Of a DNA stretch of 40,275 nt, positions 1-8,870 are shown one piece after another; position 1 is the first letter of the stretch, and each line of letters opens with the position of its first letter. The notes below the pieces were generated by a model. That model saw only the letters and a program-made list of their open reading frames with translations, made no database searches and had not been told where the DNA came from. The translations under genes and the position numbers were made by a program. The stretch covers positions 1 to 40,275 of the forward strand of contig JAGHJD010000044.1 of the NCBI GenBank assembly GCA_017886895.1. Direction: 5' to 3'. The stretch is from Clostridia bacterium (lineage in GTDB: Bacteria; Bacillota; Clostridia; Christensenellales; Borkfalkiaceae).

Positions 1-43
1 AATGCGGCGCGCTAATAATGGAGAGCATTTGGCGCGCGCCGCA

Positions 44-150
44 GAGAGAAAAACGGCGGTTAGCCCGCAAAGCGGGCGTGCCCGCCGGTTGTCTCTCAAA
101 TCACGGAAATTTCTTTCATCTCTTTTGAAAGAAATTTCGTGAAACAGAGG
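44..150 (+). promoter_or_regulatory. Structured 5' leader of metA (stacked hairpins; function unknown)
   Basis: GAGAGA(44-49)/TCTCTC(92-97) encloses CGGCGG(54-59)/CCGCCG(82-87) and CCCGC(64-68)/GCGGG(72-76). A further long hairpin CACGGAAATTTCTTTC(102-117)/GAAAGAAATTTCGTG(127-141) lies just 5' of the AGAGG SD. Confidence 0.45.
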
Positions 151-158
151 TTTTTTGT

Positions 159-1064
159 ATGCCAATCGTCATCTCAAAAGAAATACCCGCCTATTCGGCA
201 TTGCAGTCCGAAAACATCTTCGTCATGAACGCGGAGCGCGCCTTCACGCAGGACATCCGTCCGCTGGAGATCGCGATCCTCAACCTCATGCCGACCAAGA
301 TCGAGACGGAGACGCAGCTTCTGCGCCTGCTCTCCAACTCGCCGCTGCAGGTGAACATCACGCTCGTGTACACCGAATCGTACAAGAGCAAGAACACCGC
401 CGCGGCGCACCTCGAGCGCTTTTACAAGAAGTTCGATGACATCCGCGACAAGCACTTCGACGGCATGATCATCACCGGCGCACCCGTCGAGGTCATGCCC
501 TTCGAGGAGGTCGCCTATTGGAAGGAGCTGACGAAGATCTTCGACTTTGCGGACAGCAACGTCACCAGCACCATCTACATCTGCTGGGGTGCGCAGGCGG
601 CGCTGTACTATCACTACGGCATCGAAAAACATCTGCTGCCCAAAAAGCTGTTCGGCATCTTCCCGCATCGCAAAAAGCTCGAACTGCACGACCCGCTCTT
701 AAAGGGCATCGACGACGTGTTTTATATCCCGCATTCCCGCCATACGACGGTGAACGTGGAGGACGTGGCGCGCGAGCCGCGGCTGCAGATCCTGAGCGTC
801 TCCGACGAGGCGGGGCTCTCCATCGCGAAATCGCGGGACAACAAGAAGATCTTTCTGACGGGGCACATGGAGTACGACCGCGACACTCTCAAAGGGGAGT
901 ACGAGCGCGACCTTGCGAAGGGGCTGCCCATCGACCCGCCCGCGCACTATTTTGCGGACGAGACCTGCACCAAAGTCAACGTGACGTGGACGAGCGCCGC
1001 AAACTTGTTCTACACGAATTGGCTCAACTACTACGTTTACCAGGTCACGCCCTTCAAATTCTGA
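159..1064 (+). CDS. metA: MetA-family homoserine O-acyltransferase (probably acetyl-CoA-using)
   Basis: MPIVISKEIPAYSAL..., NLMPTKIETETQLLRLL, ITGAPVE, CWGAQAALYYHYGI, FGIFPH motifs; SD AGAGG upstream. Confidence 0.95.
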   Translation: MPIVISKEIPAYSALQSENIFVMNAERAFTQDIRPLEIAILNLMPTKIETETQLLRLLSNSPLQVNITLVYTESYKSKNTAAAHLERFYKKFDDIRDKHFDGMIITGAPVEVMPFEEVAYWKELTKIFDFADSNVTSTIYICWGAQAALYYHYGIEKHLLPKKLFGIFPHRKKLELHDPLLKGIDDVFYIPHSRHTTVNVEDVAREPRLQILSVSDEAGLSIAKSRDNKKIFLTGHMEYDRDTLKGEYERDLAKGLPIDPPAHYFADETCTKVNVTWTSAANLFYTNWLNYYVYQVTPFKF

Positions 1065-1068
1065 AAAA

Positions 1069-1093
1069 ACGCCCGTACGCGGGCGTTTTTTTA
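1069..1093 (+). terminator. Rho-independent terminator of metA
   Basis: ACGCCCG-tacg-CGGGCGT followed by T-run. Confidence 0.85.
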
Positions 1094-1125
1094 TGCGGAA
1101 AAAGCGAACTGCGCCTTTCCTGCGG

Positions 1126-1154
1126 TTGCAAAAAGCGAAACGATTTGCTATAAT
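1126..1154 (+). promoter_or_regulatory. SigA-type promoter for manA-ROK
   Basis: TTGCAA - 17 nt - TATAAT. Confidence 0.75.
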
Positions 1155-1183
1155 TAGGAGAAAGCAAAAACGGGAGAATAAGC

Positions 1184-2104
1184 ATGATAAAATTACAGCC
1201 CGTCCTCAAAGATTATCTCTGGGGAGGCATGAAACTCGGTCCGCTGTTCGGAAGGGACAACGGCGGCAAAAAGATGAGCGAGAGCTGGGAAGTCTCCGTC
1301 CACCCCGACGGGGAGAGTTTGTGCGAAGGCGGCACGTTTGCGGACTATCTCCGCGCGCATCCGACCGCCGTGGATAAAGAGGGGAGCGATTTCCCCGTCC
1401 TCATCAAGTACATAGACGCCGCGCAGAACCTCTCCGTGCAGGTGCACCCCGACGACGCGTTCGCGCGCCGCGAGGAGAACGACAACGGCAAGACGGAGAT
1501 GTGGTATATCGTGCAGGCGGACGCGGGCGCGGGCATCTACTGCGGGTTCCGCCGCGATACGGGCAGGGAAGAATTTCTGCGCCGCGTTGCGGACGGCACG
1601 GTGGAGGAGCTTTTGAACTTCATCCCCGTAAAGGCGGGAGACTGCTATCTCATCAAGGCGGGCACGGTGCATGCGATCGGCGCCGGGTGCGTTATCTGTG
1701 AAGTGCAGCAGAGCAGCAACGTGACCTACCGCGTGTACGACTACAACCGCCTCGGTGCGGACGGCAAGCCGCGCCAACTGCATGTGGAGAAGGCGGTGCG
1801 CGTCATCAATTTCGCGAAGTTCAAAGACGAGACGGGCAGCGGCGCACCCGAACAGGTCGCGGGCGGCACGCTTCGCAGGCTGACCGCGTGCAGCTATTTT
1901 TCCTGCCGCGAGCTTGCGCTGGACGGAACGTACACCGAATGCAACGACCGCTCTTTCACGGCGGTGAACGTGCTTTCGGGCGAGGGCAGGGCGGACGGCA
2001 CGCCCTTCCGCGCGGGGGACAGCTTTTTCGTGCCCTGCGGCGAGGCGTTTTCTCTCGAGGGGAACGCGCGCATCATTCTGACTTGCGAAGGAGAAAAGGA
2101 ATGA
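1184..2104 (+). CDS. manA: Class I mannose-6-phosphate isomerase
   Basis: KDYLWGGMKLG, IKYIDAAQNLSVQVHPDD, GKTEMWYIVQADAGA, KAGTVHAIGAGCVICEVQQSSNVTYRVYDY. Confidence 0.93.
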   Translation: MIKLQPVLKDYLWGGMKLGPLFGRDNGGKKMSESWEVSVHPDGESLCEGGTFADYLRAHPTAVDKEGSDFPVLIKYIDAAQNLSVQVHPDDAFARREENDNGKTEMWYIVQADAGAGIYCGFRRDTGREEFLRRVADGTVEELLNFIPVKAGDCYLIKAGTVHAIGAGCVICEVQQSSNVTYRVYDYNRLGADGKPRQLHVEKAVRVINFAKFKDETGSGAPEQVAGGTLRRLTACSYFSCRELALDGTYTECNDRSFTAVNVLSGEGRADGTPFRAGDSFFVPCGEAFSLEGNARIILTCEGEKE

Positions 2105-3063
2105 AAAAATATTATGCGGGGCTGGACCTCGGCGGCACCTTCGTGAAGGGCGGCATCGTGGACGAGGAGGGGAAGATCCTCGTCAAGGACAAGATCCCGA
2201 CGGGGCGGGAGCGTCCCTATACGGAGATCGCCGCGGACATGGCGCGGCTCGTCAAAGACCTCGCCGTGCGCGCGGATCTTGCGGAGGGGCAGCTCGCGGG
2301 CGTCGGCATCGGCTCTCCCGGGCTGATCGACGCGGAGAACGGCGTCATCGTGTACAGCAACAATATCCGCTGGGAGAACGTGCCGCTGTGCGGCGCGGTG
2401 CGCGAGCAGTTGGGGGTGCCCGTCTGCATCACCAACGACGCGAACGCCGCGGCGCTCGGCGAGCATTTCTGCGGCGCGGGCAAAAAATTCGGCTCGATGG
2501 TCTTTATCACGCTCGGCACGGGCGTGGGCGGCGGTATCATTTTAGACGGCAAGCTGTTCGAGGGGAACCGCTCGGCGGGCGCGGAGATCGGGCACATGGT
2601 CATCGAGCGCGGCGGGTGGCAGTGCACCTGCGGCAGGCGCGGCTGTTTCGAGGCGTATGCCTCCGCGACGGGGCTGATCCGCCGCACGCGCGAGAGCATG
2701 GAGGCACATAAGGAGAGCGCCATGTGGAAGATCGCGGGCAGCTTGGAGGGCGTGGACGGCAGGACGGCGTTCGACGGCATGCGCGCGGGCGACGCCGCGG
2801 CGAAACAGGTCGTGGAGGAGTATATCTCCTGCCTTGCGGAGGGCGTCACGAATCTCGTGAACATCTTCCGCCCCGAGGCGGTCGTGCTCGGCGGCGGCGT
2901 GTGCGCGGAGGGAGAGACGCTGCTCGCGCCTCTGCGCGCGGCAGTGGAGCCGCATCTGTTCGGCGGGGCGGAGTACGCGCCCGTCGCGATCGTCGCGGCG
3001 AGCCTTGGCAACGACGCGGGGCTGTGCGGCGCTGCGCGCCTTGCGATGCAGCGGGCGCGGTAA
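2101..3063 (+). CDS. ROK family glucokinase
   Basis: GLDLGGTFVKGGIVDEEGKIL, NDANAAALGEHFCGAG, TLGTGVGGGIILDGKL, ROK Cys cluster CTCGRRGCFEAYAS. ATGA overlap with manA; the longer ORF from 1888 is not needed. Confidence 0.92.
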   Translation: MKKYYAGLDLGGTFVKGGIVDEEGKILVKDKIPTGRERPYTEIAADMARLVKDLAVRADLAEGQLAGVGIGSPGLIDAENGVIVYSNNIRWENVPLCGAVREQLGVPVCITNDANAAALGEHFCGAGKKFGSMVFITLGTGVGGGIILDGKLFEGNRSAGAEIGHMVIERGGWQCTCGRRGCFEAYASATGLIRRTRESMEAHKESAMWKIAGSLEGVDGRTAFDGMRAGDAAAKQVVEEYISCLAEGVTNLVNIFRPEAVVLGGGVCAEGETLLAPLRAAVEPHLFGGAEYAPVAIVAASLGNDAGLCGAARLAMQRAR

Positions 3064-3100
3064 AATCATCCGTTTTCAGCGGAACTGTTCCGAAAAAGAG

Positions 3101-3135
3101 AGCGCGCCGCGCGGCTTTTTGCCGCGCGGCGCGCT
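3101..3135 (-). terminator. Terminator between convergent ROK and PPTase genes
   Basis: Perfect 15-bp stem AGCGCGCCGCGCGGC/GCCGCGCGGCGCGCT, 5-nt loop; T-run on the minus-strand side (CTCTTTTT). Confidence 0.7.
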
Positions 3136-3157
3136 TCGATCTTGCGTCAAAATAAGT

Positions 3158-3661
3158 TCAGACCTGTGTGATGCCGTAGCGGGTATAGCCGCCGCAGATG
3201 CTGAAGGTATAGCCGTCCAGGTCGAACTGCAAAACGGGCACGCCCGCCTCTTCGCCGCGGACGTAGATCTTCCCGCCGAAAAACTCCACCTTTCTCCAGA
3301 GCGCGGCGAGCTGTTCGCCGAGGTATTTGACGTAGCTCTCGCGCGCCGTCCAGTGGCGGTAGAAGTCCTGCACGGAGGAAATTTCGCCCTTCTCCCGCTC
3401 GGTGAACTTGCCGAGGACGGCGGGGCGGGGCTTGCCCGAAAGGCTCTCGCAGTCGAACCCGACCTCGTGCTTCCCGACGGCGAGCGCCGTCAGCCCCTTG
3501 CTGTGCGTGAGGTTAAAGCAAATTTTTCCCTTTTGCAGGTACGGTTTGCCGTGAATCGATTTACAAATCGCCGGATTTGGTATATTATAATATTTGCCGA
3601 GTATTTTTGCGATAAATGCATCCGATTGTACGGGCTGCTTTGTATAAAATATCTCTAACAT
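3158..3661 (-). CDS. 4'-phosphopantetheinyl transferase (Sfp-type)
   Basis: MLEIFYTKQP..., GKPYL, FNLTHSKGLTALAVG, VGFDCE, WTARESYVKYLG (WxxKE-type motif). Confidence 0.88.
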   Translation of the reverse strand: MLEIFYTKQPVQSDAFIAKILGKYYNIPNPAICKSIHGKPYLQKGKICFNLTHSKGLTALAVGKHEVGFDCESLSGKPRPAVLGKFTEREKGEISSVQDFYRHWTARESYVKYLGEQLAALWRKVEFFGGKIYVRGEEAGVPVLQFDLDGYTFSICGGYTRYGITQV

Positions 3662-3731
3662 ACTTTCATTATAGCACACTTCGGCATGAATGCAAGCGGT
3701 TTTTGAAAATAGCCGAGAAGGAGGCGCACAC

Positions 3732-4211
3732 ATGGAGAGAGCGGAGAGAGCGCGGCAGAATTTTTTGCGCGGGTACAACTGCGGGCAGTCCGTCGTGCTC
3801 GCCTTTTCCGACCTGCTCGATCTGAGCGAAAAGCAGCTCCTGCGCGTCTCCGCGCCCTTCGGCGGGGGAATGGGCAGGCTGCGCGAGGCGTGCGGCGCGG
3901 TCTCGGGCATGTGCATGGTGCTCGGGCTGCTCTTTTACGACGCGGAGCATATCACGACGGAGGAAAAATCGGCGCTGTATGCGCGCGAGCAGGCGGTCGC
4001 CGCCCGCTTTCGGGAGAAGTTCGGTTCCATCGTCTGCCGCGAACTGCTTGCGGGCACGGGCGCGACGAGCGCGCCGCAGGCGGAAGAGCGCACGGAAGAG
4101 TACTATAAAAAGCGTCCCTGTCCCGCGCTCTGCGCGGCGGCGGCGGGCATTCTGGAGGAGTATCTCTCGGAAGAGGGCGTACTGCCGTCAGGCGGGGAGA
4201 ACGGAAGATGA
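3732..4211 (+). CDS. C_GCAxxG_C_C family (putative redox-active) protein
   Basis: YNCGQSVVLAF, APFGGGMGRLREACGAVSGMCMVLGLL, C-terminal CPALC; SD GAAGGAGG. Confidence 0.85.
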   Translation: MERAERARQNFLRGYNCGQSVVLAFSDLLDLSEKQLLRVSAPFGGGMGRLREACGAVSGMCMVLGLLFYDAEHITTEEKSALYAREQAVAARFREKFGSIVCRELLAGTGATSAPQAEERTEEYYKKRPCPALCAAAAGILEEYLSEEGVLPSGGENGR

Positions 4212-5107
4212 TCTATACGCTGACCTGCAATCCCGCGCTGGACTATGCGGTGCGGCTGGATAAGTTCCGCGAAGGGGCGATCAACCGTTCTTACGGCGAG
4301 AGCATCGCGCCGGGCGGCAAGGGCGTCAACGTCTCGCTCGTGCTCAAAAATCTCGGCGTGCCCACCCTCGCGATGGGCGTCGCGGCAGGATTTACGGGTG
4401 AAGTCCTCCTCGAAATGCTGGAAGCGCGCGGCGTGCCGACGGATTTTCTCCGCGCGGACGGGTTCACCCGCATCAACGTCAAGCTCAAATCGGCGCGGGA
4501 GACGGATATAAACGGCAGCGGCCCCGCACTCACGGAGGAGATGCTCGGGGCGCTCGCGCAGAAGATCGCCGCCCTGCCGCAAAATGCCTGTCTCGTGCTC
4601 GCGGGCAGCGTTCCTGAGGGCGTTTCGGGCGATTTTTACGCCCGCCTGCTCGCGGCGTCCGGCAGGGACGACCTGCGCGTTGCGGTGGATGCGTCGGGCG
4701 CGCTGCTCGTGAACGTACTGCAATACCGCCCCTGGCTCATCAAGCCCAATCTTGAAGAGCTGAGCGAAATTTTCGGCGTGCGGTTCACCTCGCGCGAACA
4801 GGTCGAACGCTATGCGCACCGCCTGTGCGAGATGGGCGCGCGCAACGTCATCGTCAGCCTCGCCAGCAACGGCGCGATGATGCTCAACGAGCGGGGAGAG
4901 GAGATGATGGTGCCCGCGTTCATCGGCGAGGCGGTGGATACCGTCGGCGCGGGCGATTCGCTCGTTGCCGCGTTCATAGCGGCGAAGGAGGGCGGGGGCA
5001 CCGATCTGCAGGCGCTGCGCCGCGGCGTCGCCGCCGGCTGCGCGACCGCTTTCAAAGAGGGGCTCGCTACCCGCGAGGAGATCGAGGCGCTCCTGAAACG
5101 GGCGTGA
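4208..5107 (+). CDS. PfkB family hexose kinase (1-phosphofructokinase/tagatose-6-P kinase type)
   Basis: MIYTLTCNPALDYAVRLDKF, APGGKGVNVSLVLKNLG, VDTVGAGDSLVAAFIA. Confidence 0.9.
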   Translation: MIYTLTCNPALDYAVRLDKFREGAINRSYGESIAPGGKGVNVSLVLKNLGVPTLAMGVAAGFTGEVLLEMLEARGVPTDFLRADGFTRINVKLKSARETDINGSGPALTEEMLGALAQKIAALPQNACLVLAGSVPEGVSGDFYARLLAASGRDDLRVAVDASGALLVNVLQYRPWLIKPNLEELSEIFGVRFTSREQVERYAHRLCEMGARNVIVSLASNGAMMLNERGEEMMVPAFIGEAVDTVGAGDSLVAAFIAAKEGGGTDLQALRRGVAAGCATAFKEGLATREEIEALLKRA

Positions 5108-5142
5108 GAAGGGGCGGCGGTCATCGACAGATCTTCCGTGAA

Positions 5143-5173
5143 AAAAGGGCGCGCGTACGGCGCGCTGTTTTTA
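5143..5173 (+). terminator. Rho-independent terminator
   Basis: GCGCGC-gtacg-GCGCGC followed by TGTTTTT. Confidence 0.7.
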
Positions 5174-5242
5174 TATGCCGAGTTGTGGCGGTATGCTCGG
5201 AAAAGTCGAAACGTTCACGGAAAAAATTTTTTTGTCTGTTCA

Positions 5243-5271
5243 TTGACTTGCGCATATATGTATGTTAGAAT
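5243..5271 (+). promoter_or_regulatory. SigA-type promoter for GH51 gene
   Basis: TTGACT - 17 nt - TAGAAT. Confidence 0.7.
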
Positions 5272-5307
5272 ACAGGTGACTTTTAAAAGCAAAAGGAGTG
5301 TTTCGGT

Positions 5308-7899
5308 ATGGTCAGGTACACGCTTGACAAAAGCAAGCAGGGCATCGAAGTCAGCAAGCACCTGTACGGGCTGTTCTTCGAGGACATCAACCAGTCTGCG
5401 GACGGCGGGCTGAACGCGGAGATGGTCATCAACAATTCCTTTGAGTTCGAGTACTTCGCGTACGACAACTTCAACGCCTCCGCGCCCATCGCGCTGCGGC
5501 AGCAGAAGCTCGCCTATTGGGATATTTCGGGGGCGGGCCCGCACTATATCAGCACGGAGGGCGGCATCGCGCCGTCCAATCCCTCCTACCTCACGCTGTG
5601 CGTGGGCGGCATCTACCGCGTCGAGAACCCCGGCTATACCGTCAAGGCGTGGAACTACTACGGCATGGCGCTGGAAGCGGGCGAAACGTACAATTTCAGC
5701 ATGTGGGTGAAAAAGCTCGGCTTTACGGGCAAGGCGGAAATTTACGTCCGCGGCGCAAGCTCGGTGCTCACGACGAAGGCGGAAATTGCGCTTTCGGGCG
5801 ACGGCGGCGAATGGGTGAAGGTAAGCTGCTCGGTCAAGGCGCTGGAGACGGAGATGGGGCGGCTCGTCATGATCTTCAAGGGCAACGGGCATCTCGGCAT
5901 CGACTGCGTCTCGCTGCTCCCCGCGACCGTCTGGGGCGATCCCGACAAGTACAGGAACGGCAAGCTCTCGCCGCGCATCGTGCGCGCGCTCAAGGAGTGC
6001 AATCCCTCCTTCCTGCGCTTCCCCGGCGGCTGCGTCGTCGAGGGCGACGACGTGTTCGAGAACCAGTACCGCTGGCGCAACACGGTCGGCCCGCTCGAGA
6101 CGCGTAAACAGATCGCCAATACATGGGGGTATCTGCAGTCCTACGGCGTGGGCTTCTATGAATACTTCTGCCTGTGCGAGGACCTGAAGATGGCGCCGCT
6201 GCCCGTGCTGCACGTCGGGCTTCTGTGCCAGATCCGCGTCGGCACCCAGCGCGGCGAGAACTACCGCCGCATCATGCCGGGTACGCGCATGTTCAAAGAG
6301 GAAGTCATCGACAACGTTGCAGACCTCCTGTTCTTCGCGAAGGGCAGCGACGACGCCGCCGAGCCGCGCGAGGCGTACTGGGCGAAGGTGCGCTCGGATA
6401 TGGGGCATCCCGCTCCGTTCGAGCTCGAGTACGTCGGCATCGGCAACGAGAACTGGGGCGACGTGTATTTCGAAAACTTCGACGCCTGCCTCATGGGGCT
6501 GCGGCAGTACGAGTATGCGGGCAAGCAGGTCGACCTCATCAAACAGTTCGGCGTGACCATCGTCACGACCGCGGGCGTGGACATCCGCCCGCAGGATTCG
6601 AGCGACAACTGGAAGATCATCAACCGCAAATACCGCGACACCATCGTGGACGAGCACGTCTACAACTCCTATCAGTGGTTCATCGACAACACCCGCCGCT
6701 ATGACAGCTATGACCGCAGCGGCGCGAAGGTGTTCATGGGCGAGTACGCCATGCACACGATGAGCGACGGCAGGGGACGCCTGAACGGCGAGAACAACCT
6801 GCGCTCCGCGATCGCGGAGGCGGCGTTCCTGACGGGCTGCGAGCGCAACAGCGACGTCGTGAAACTCACCTGCTATGCGCCGCTGTTCGCCTCTACCGCA
6901 AACTACAAGTGGACGCCCAACCTCATCTGGTTCAACCCGCGCGACGTGATGTACACGCCCAACTATTTCGTGCAGCAGATGTTTGCGGGAAATACGGGCA
7001 GGTACGTCCTCAACGACGTGGAGACGATCGACAAAAGCAACGCGGGCGGCTTGCTCGTCGGCGCACACGCGACGGCGGTCGAGGTGTACGAAGTCCGCGT
7101 CAAAGACCTCGCCACGGGCAGGCTCGTCTACAAGCACAACTTCAAAGACGGCATGGGAGACTGGAAGCTGTACCCGCGCTGCGTGGGCGGCGAACTGAAG
7201 GACGGCGCGCTGTACATCGGCGTTGCGGACGCCTTCAACGGCTACTATCTGGACGGCGATTTTGCAAACTGCGAAGTCGAAGTGGACATGAAACGCATCG
7301 GCGGCGCGTACAGCTTTATCGCGGGCGTCGGCGTCAAGGACGTGGAGGACCGCGGCACGAGGGACTGCAACGGGTTCTCCATCTCCTGCCAGTACGGCAA
7401 GCACCACAAGGGGTACGACGTCTCCTTCGACAAGCGCGTGGACTTCATGCGCACGGCGTGCGAGCTGATGGGCAAGGATAAGTTCGTCGGCTATTCGCCC
7501 GAGGGGAACACGCTGCGCCTGCGTTACACGCAGGAGAAGCTCGTCTGCGACTTTTTGAAGGACGGCGAATGGCACTTCCTGTTCGACAAGAACGTGTGGC
7601 GCGTCAACGAACGCATCTTCCAGTCCGCGACGGTGGACGGCGAAAAGGTGTACCTCAAAGTCGTTAACGCGAGCGGCGAGCCGCAGAAACTGCGTGCGGA
7701 ACTTCTGAACTTCGGCAAAAAGAAGAAGGCGCACGTCGTGGCGCTCTCGGACGACGACGAGTATATCATCAACACGATCGGCACCAACTACGGCTGCAAG
7801 CACAATATCGTGCCCGCCGAGAGCGAGGCGGCGATCCACGACAACGTGCTCGAATATTCTCTGAACAAGAACAGCGTGACGATCTTCGTCATCGAATGA
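5308..7899 (+). CDS. GH51-type alpha-L-arabinofuranosidase with inserted C-terminal domain
   Basis: LYGLFFEDINQSADGGLNAEMV, FLRFPGGCVVEG, GIGNENWGDVYFEN (acid/base E), VFMGEYAMH (nucleophile E). No signal peptide. Confidence 0.92.
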   Translation: MVRYTLDKSKQGIEVSKHLYGLFFEDINQSADGGLNAEMVINNSFEFEYFAYDNFNASAPIALRQQKLAYWDISGAGPHYISTEGGIAPSNPSYLTLCVGGIYRVENPGYTVKAWNYYGMALEAGETYNFSMWVKKLGFTGKAEIYVRGASSVLTTKAEIALSGDGGEWVKVSCSVKALETEMGRLVMIFKGNGHLGIDCVSLLPATVWGDPDKYRNGKLSPRIVRALKECNPSFLRFPGGCVVEGDDVFENQYRWRNTVGPLETRKQIANTWGYLQSYGVGFYEYFCLCEDLKMAPLPVLHVGLLCQIRVGTQRGENYRRIMPGTRMFKEEVIDNVADLLFFAKGSDDAAEPREAYWAKVRSDMGHPAPFELEYVGIGNENWGDVYFENFDACLMGLRQYEYAGKQVDLIKQFGVTIVTTAGVDIRPQDSSDNWKIINRKYRDTIVDEHVYNSYQWFIDNTRRYDSYDRSGAKVFMGEYAMHTMSDGRGRLNGENNLRSAIAEAAFLTGCERNSDVVKLTCYAPLFASTANYKWTPNLIWFNPRDVMYTPNYFVQQMFAGNTGRYVLNDVETIDKSNAGGLLVGAHATAVEVYEVRVKDLATGRLVYKHNFKDGMGDWKLYPRCVGGELKDGALYIGVADAFNGYYLDGDFANCEVEVDMKRIGGAYSFIAGVGVKDVEDRGTRDCNGFSISCQYGKHHKGYDVSFDKRVDFMRTACELMGKDKFVGYSPEGNTLRLRYTQEKLVCDFLKDGEWHFLFDKNVWRVNERIFQSATVDGEKVYLKVVNASGEPQKLRAELLNFGKKKKAHVVALSDDDEYIINTIGTNYGCKHNIVPAESEAAIHDNVLEYSLNKNSVTIFVIE

Positions 7900-7917
7900 T
7901 CCGTCTTGCAGCGCTCC

Positions 7918-7950
7918 GCGCCCGCAGGGTACCCTGCGGGCGCTTTCTCT
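7918..7950 (+). terminator. Rho-independent terminator of GH51 gene
   Basis: GCGCCCGCAGG-gtac-CCTGCGGGCGC then TTTCTCT. Confidence 0.75.
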
Positions 7951-8064
7951 GTGCTTTTCGCGATTTTATCCGGGCGATTGCTTTTGCCGTTTTGCGCCTT
8001 TCCTGCGGGCATGCCGTTCGGAGGGCTGCTCCGCGGCGGTGCGCTTTTGCCTGCGCACAGGCGC

Positions 8065-8092
8065 ATATTTTTCTGTTTGCGCGCATAGGGTA
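8065..8092 (+). promoter_or_regulatory. SigE-like sporulation promoter of yunB
   Basis: ATATT - 14 nt - CATAGGGTA immediately before the ATG. Confidence 0.5.
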
Positions 8093-8098
8093 TAGACT

Positions 8099-8785
8099 AT
8101 GCCGTACCGCTATTATGATTCCGGTTACCGCTACAAGCGGTATAAAAAGCGCCGCATCAGAAAAAAATATATCGTCGTTCTGCTGATCCTGCTGGCGGTC
8201 ATCCTCGTCATCGTCTGGCTGCAGAGCAATGTCTCGGGCATTCTGTACTCTCTCAGCTATGCGACCGTGCGCTCCGCGACCGCATCCGCCGTCAACGATG
8301 CGGTCGCGAAGACGCTGCAGTGGAACGGCACGGACTATGACGACCTCGTCACGGTCACGACGGACGAGGAGGGGAACGTGCTCAGCATGGAGGCGAATGC
8401 GGCGAAGGCAAACCTTCTTGCACGGCAGGCGGTCTCTCTGACGGCGGCGAACCTGAACGAGAACTGTTCGGGCGGCGTAGAGGTGCCCCTCGGCGCGTTT
8501 ACGGGCATTGAATTTCTGGCGGGGTTCGGGCCGCCGGTCACTTTCCGCATCATTCCCGTGAGTTACGTCACCTGCGAATTTGTCTCGGACTTCACGCAGG
8601 CGGGCATCAACCAGACGCTGCACTCCGTCTATATCCTGCTGCATGCGACGATCAGTGTGGTCATGCCGTCGGGCACGACGGAGATCACCGCGGATGCGGA
8701 GATCCTGCTGTGCGAGCGCGTCATCGTGGGGAAGGTGCCCGATACGTATCTGAGCGGCAATCTCTTCGGCGGCGTCGGAGGTTAA
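8099..8785 (+). CDS. yunB: Sporulation protein YunB
   Basis: N-terminal TM segment, SYATVRSATASAVNDAV, GVEVPLGAFTGIEFLAGFGPPV, TLHSVYILLHATISVVMPSGTTEITADAEILLCERVIVGKVPDTYL. Confidence 0.9.
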   Translation: MPYRYYDSGYRYKRYKKRRIRKKYIVVLLILLAVILVIVWLQSNVSGILYSLSYATVRSATASAVNDAVAKTLQWNGTDYDDLVTVTTDEEGNVLSMEANAAKANLLARQAVSLTAANLNENCSGGVEVPLGAFTGIEFLAGFGPPVTFRIIPVSYVTCEFVSDFTQAGINQTLHSVYILLHATISVVMPSGTTEITADAEILLCERVIVGKVPDTYLSGNLFGGVGG

Positions 8786-8831
8786 AGTTTTAGGCGGCGG
8801 GCGGATTTTTCGGCGCGCACCCCGATTTTTG

Positions 8832-8860
8832 TTGACAATGCGCCGCGTTTGCGTTAAGAT
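8832..8860 (+). promoter_or_regulatory. SigA-type promoter of pheST T-box leader
   Basis: TTGACA - 17 nt - TAAGAT. Confidence 0.8.
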
Positions 8861-8870
8861 ATACCCAATA

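Noticed and set aside
1888-2100. N-terminal extension of the ROK kinase ORF
   Set aside because: Out-of-frame overlap with manA; the true start is the ATG at 2101 in an ATGA overlap.
3662-3916. N-terminal extension of the minus-strand PPTase ORF
   Set aside because: Overlaps the divergent C_GCAxxG gene; the family N-terminus begins at MLEIFYT (3661).
5215-7839. 874-aa antisense ORF opposite the GH51 gene
   Set aside because: Mirror of a high-GC codon-biased gene; low-complexity Arg/Val/Asp/His-rich translation with no recognisable domain.
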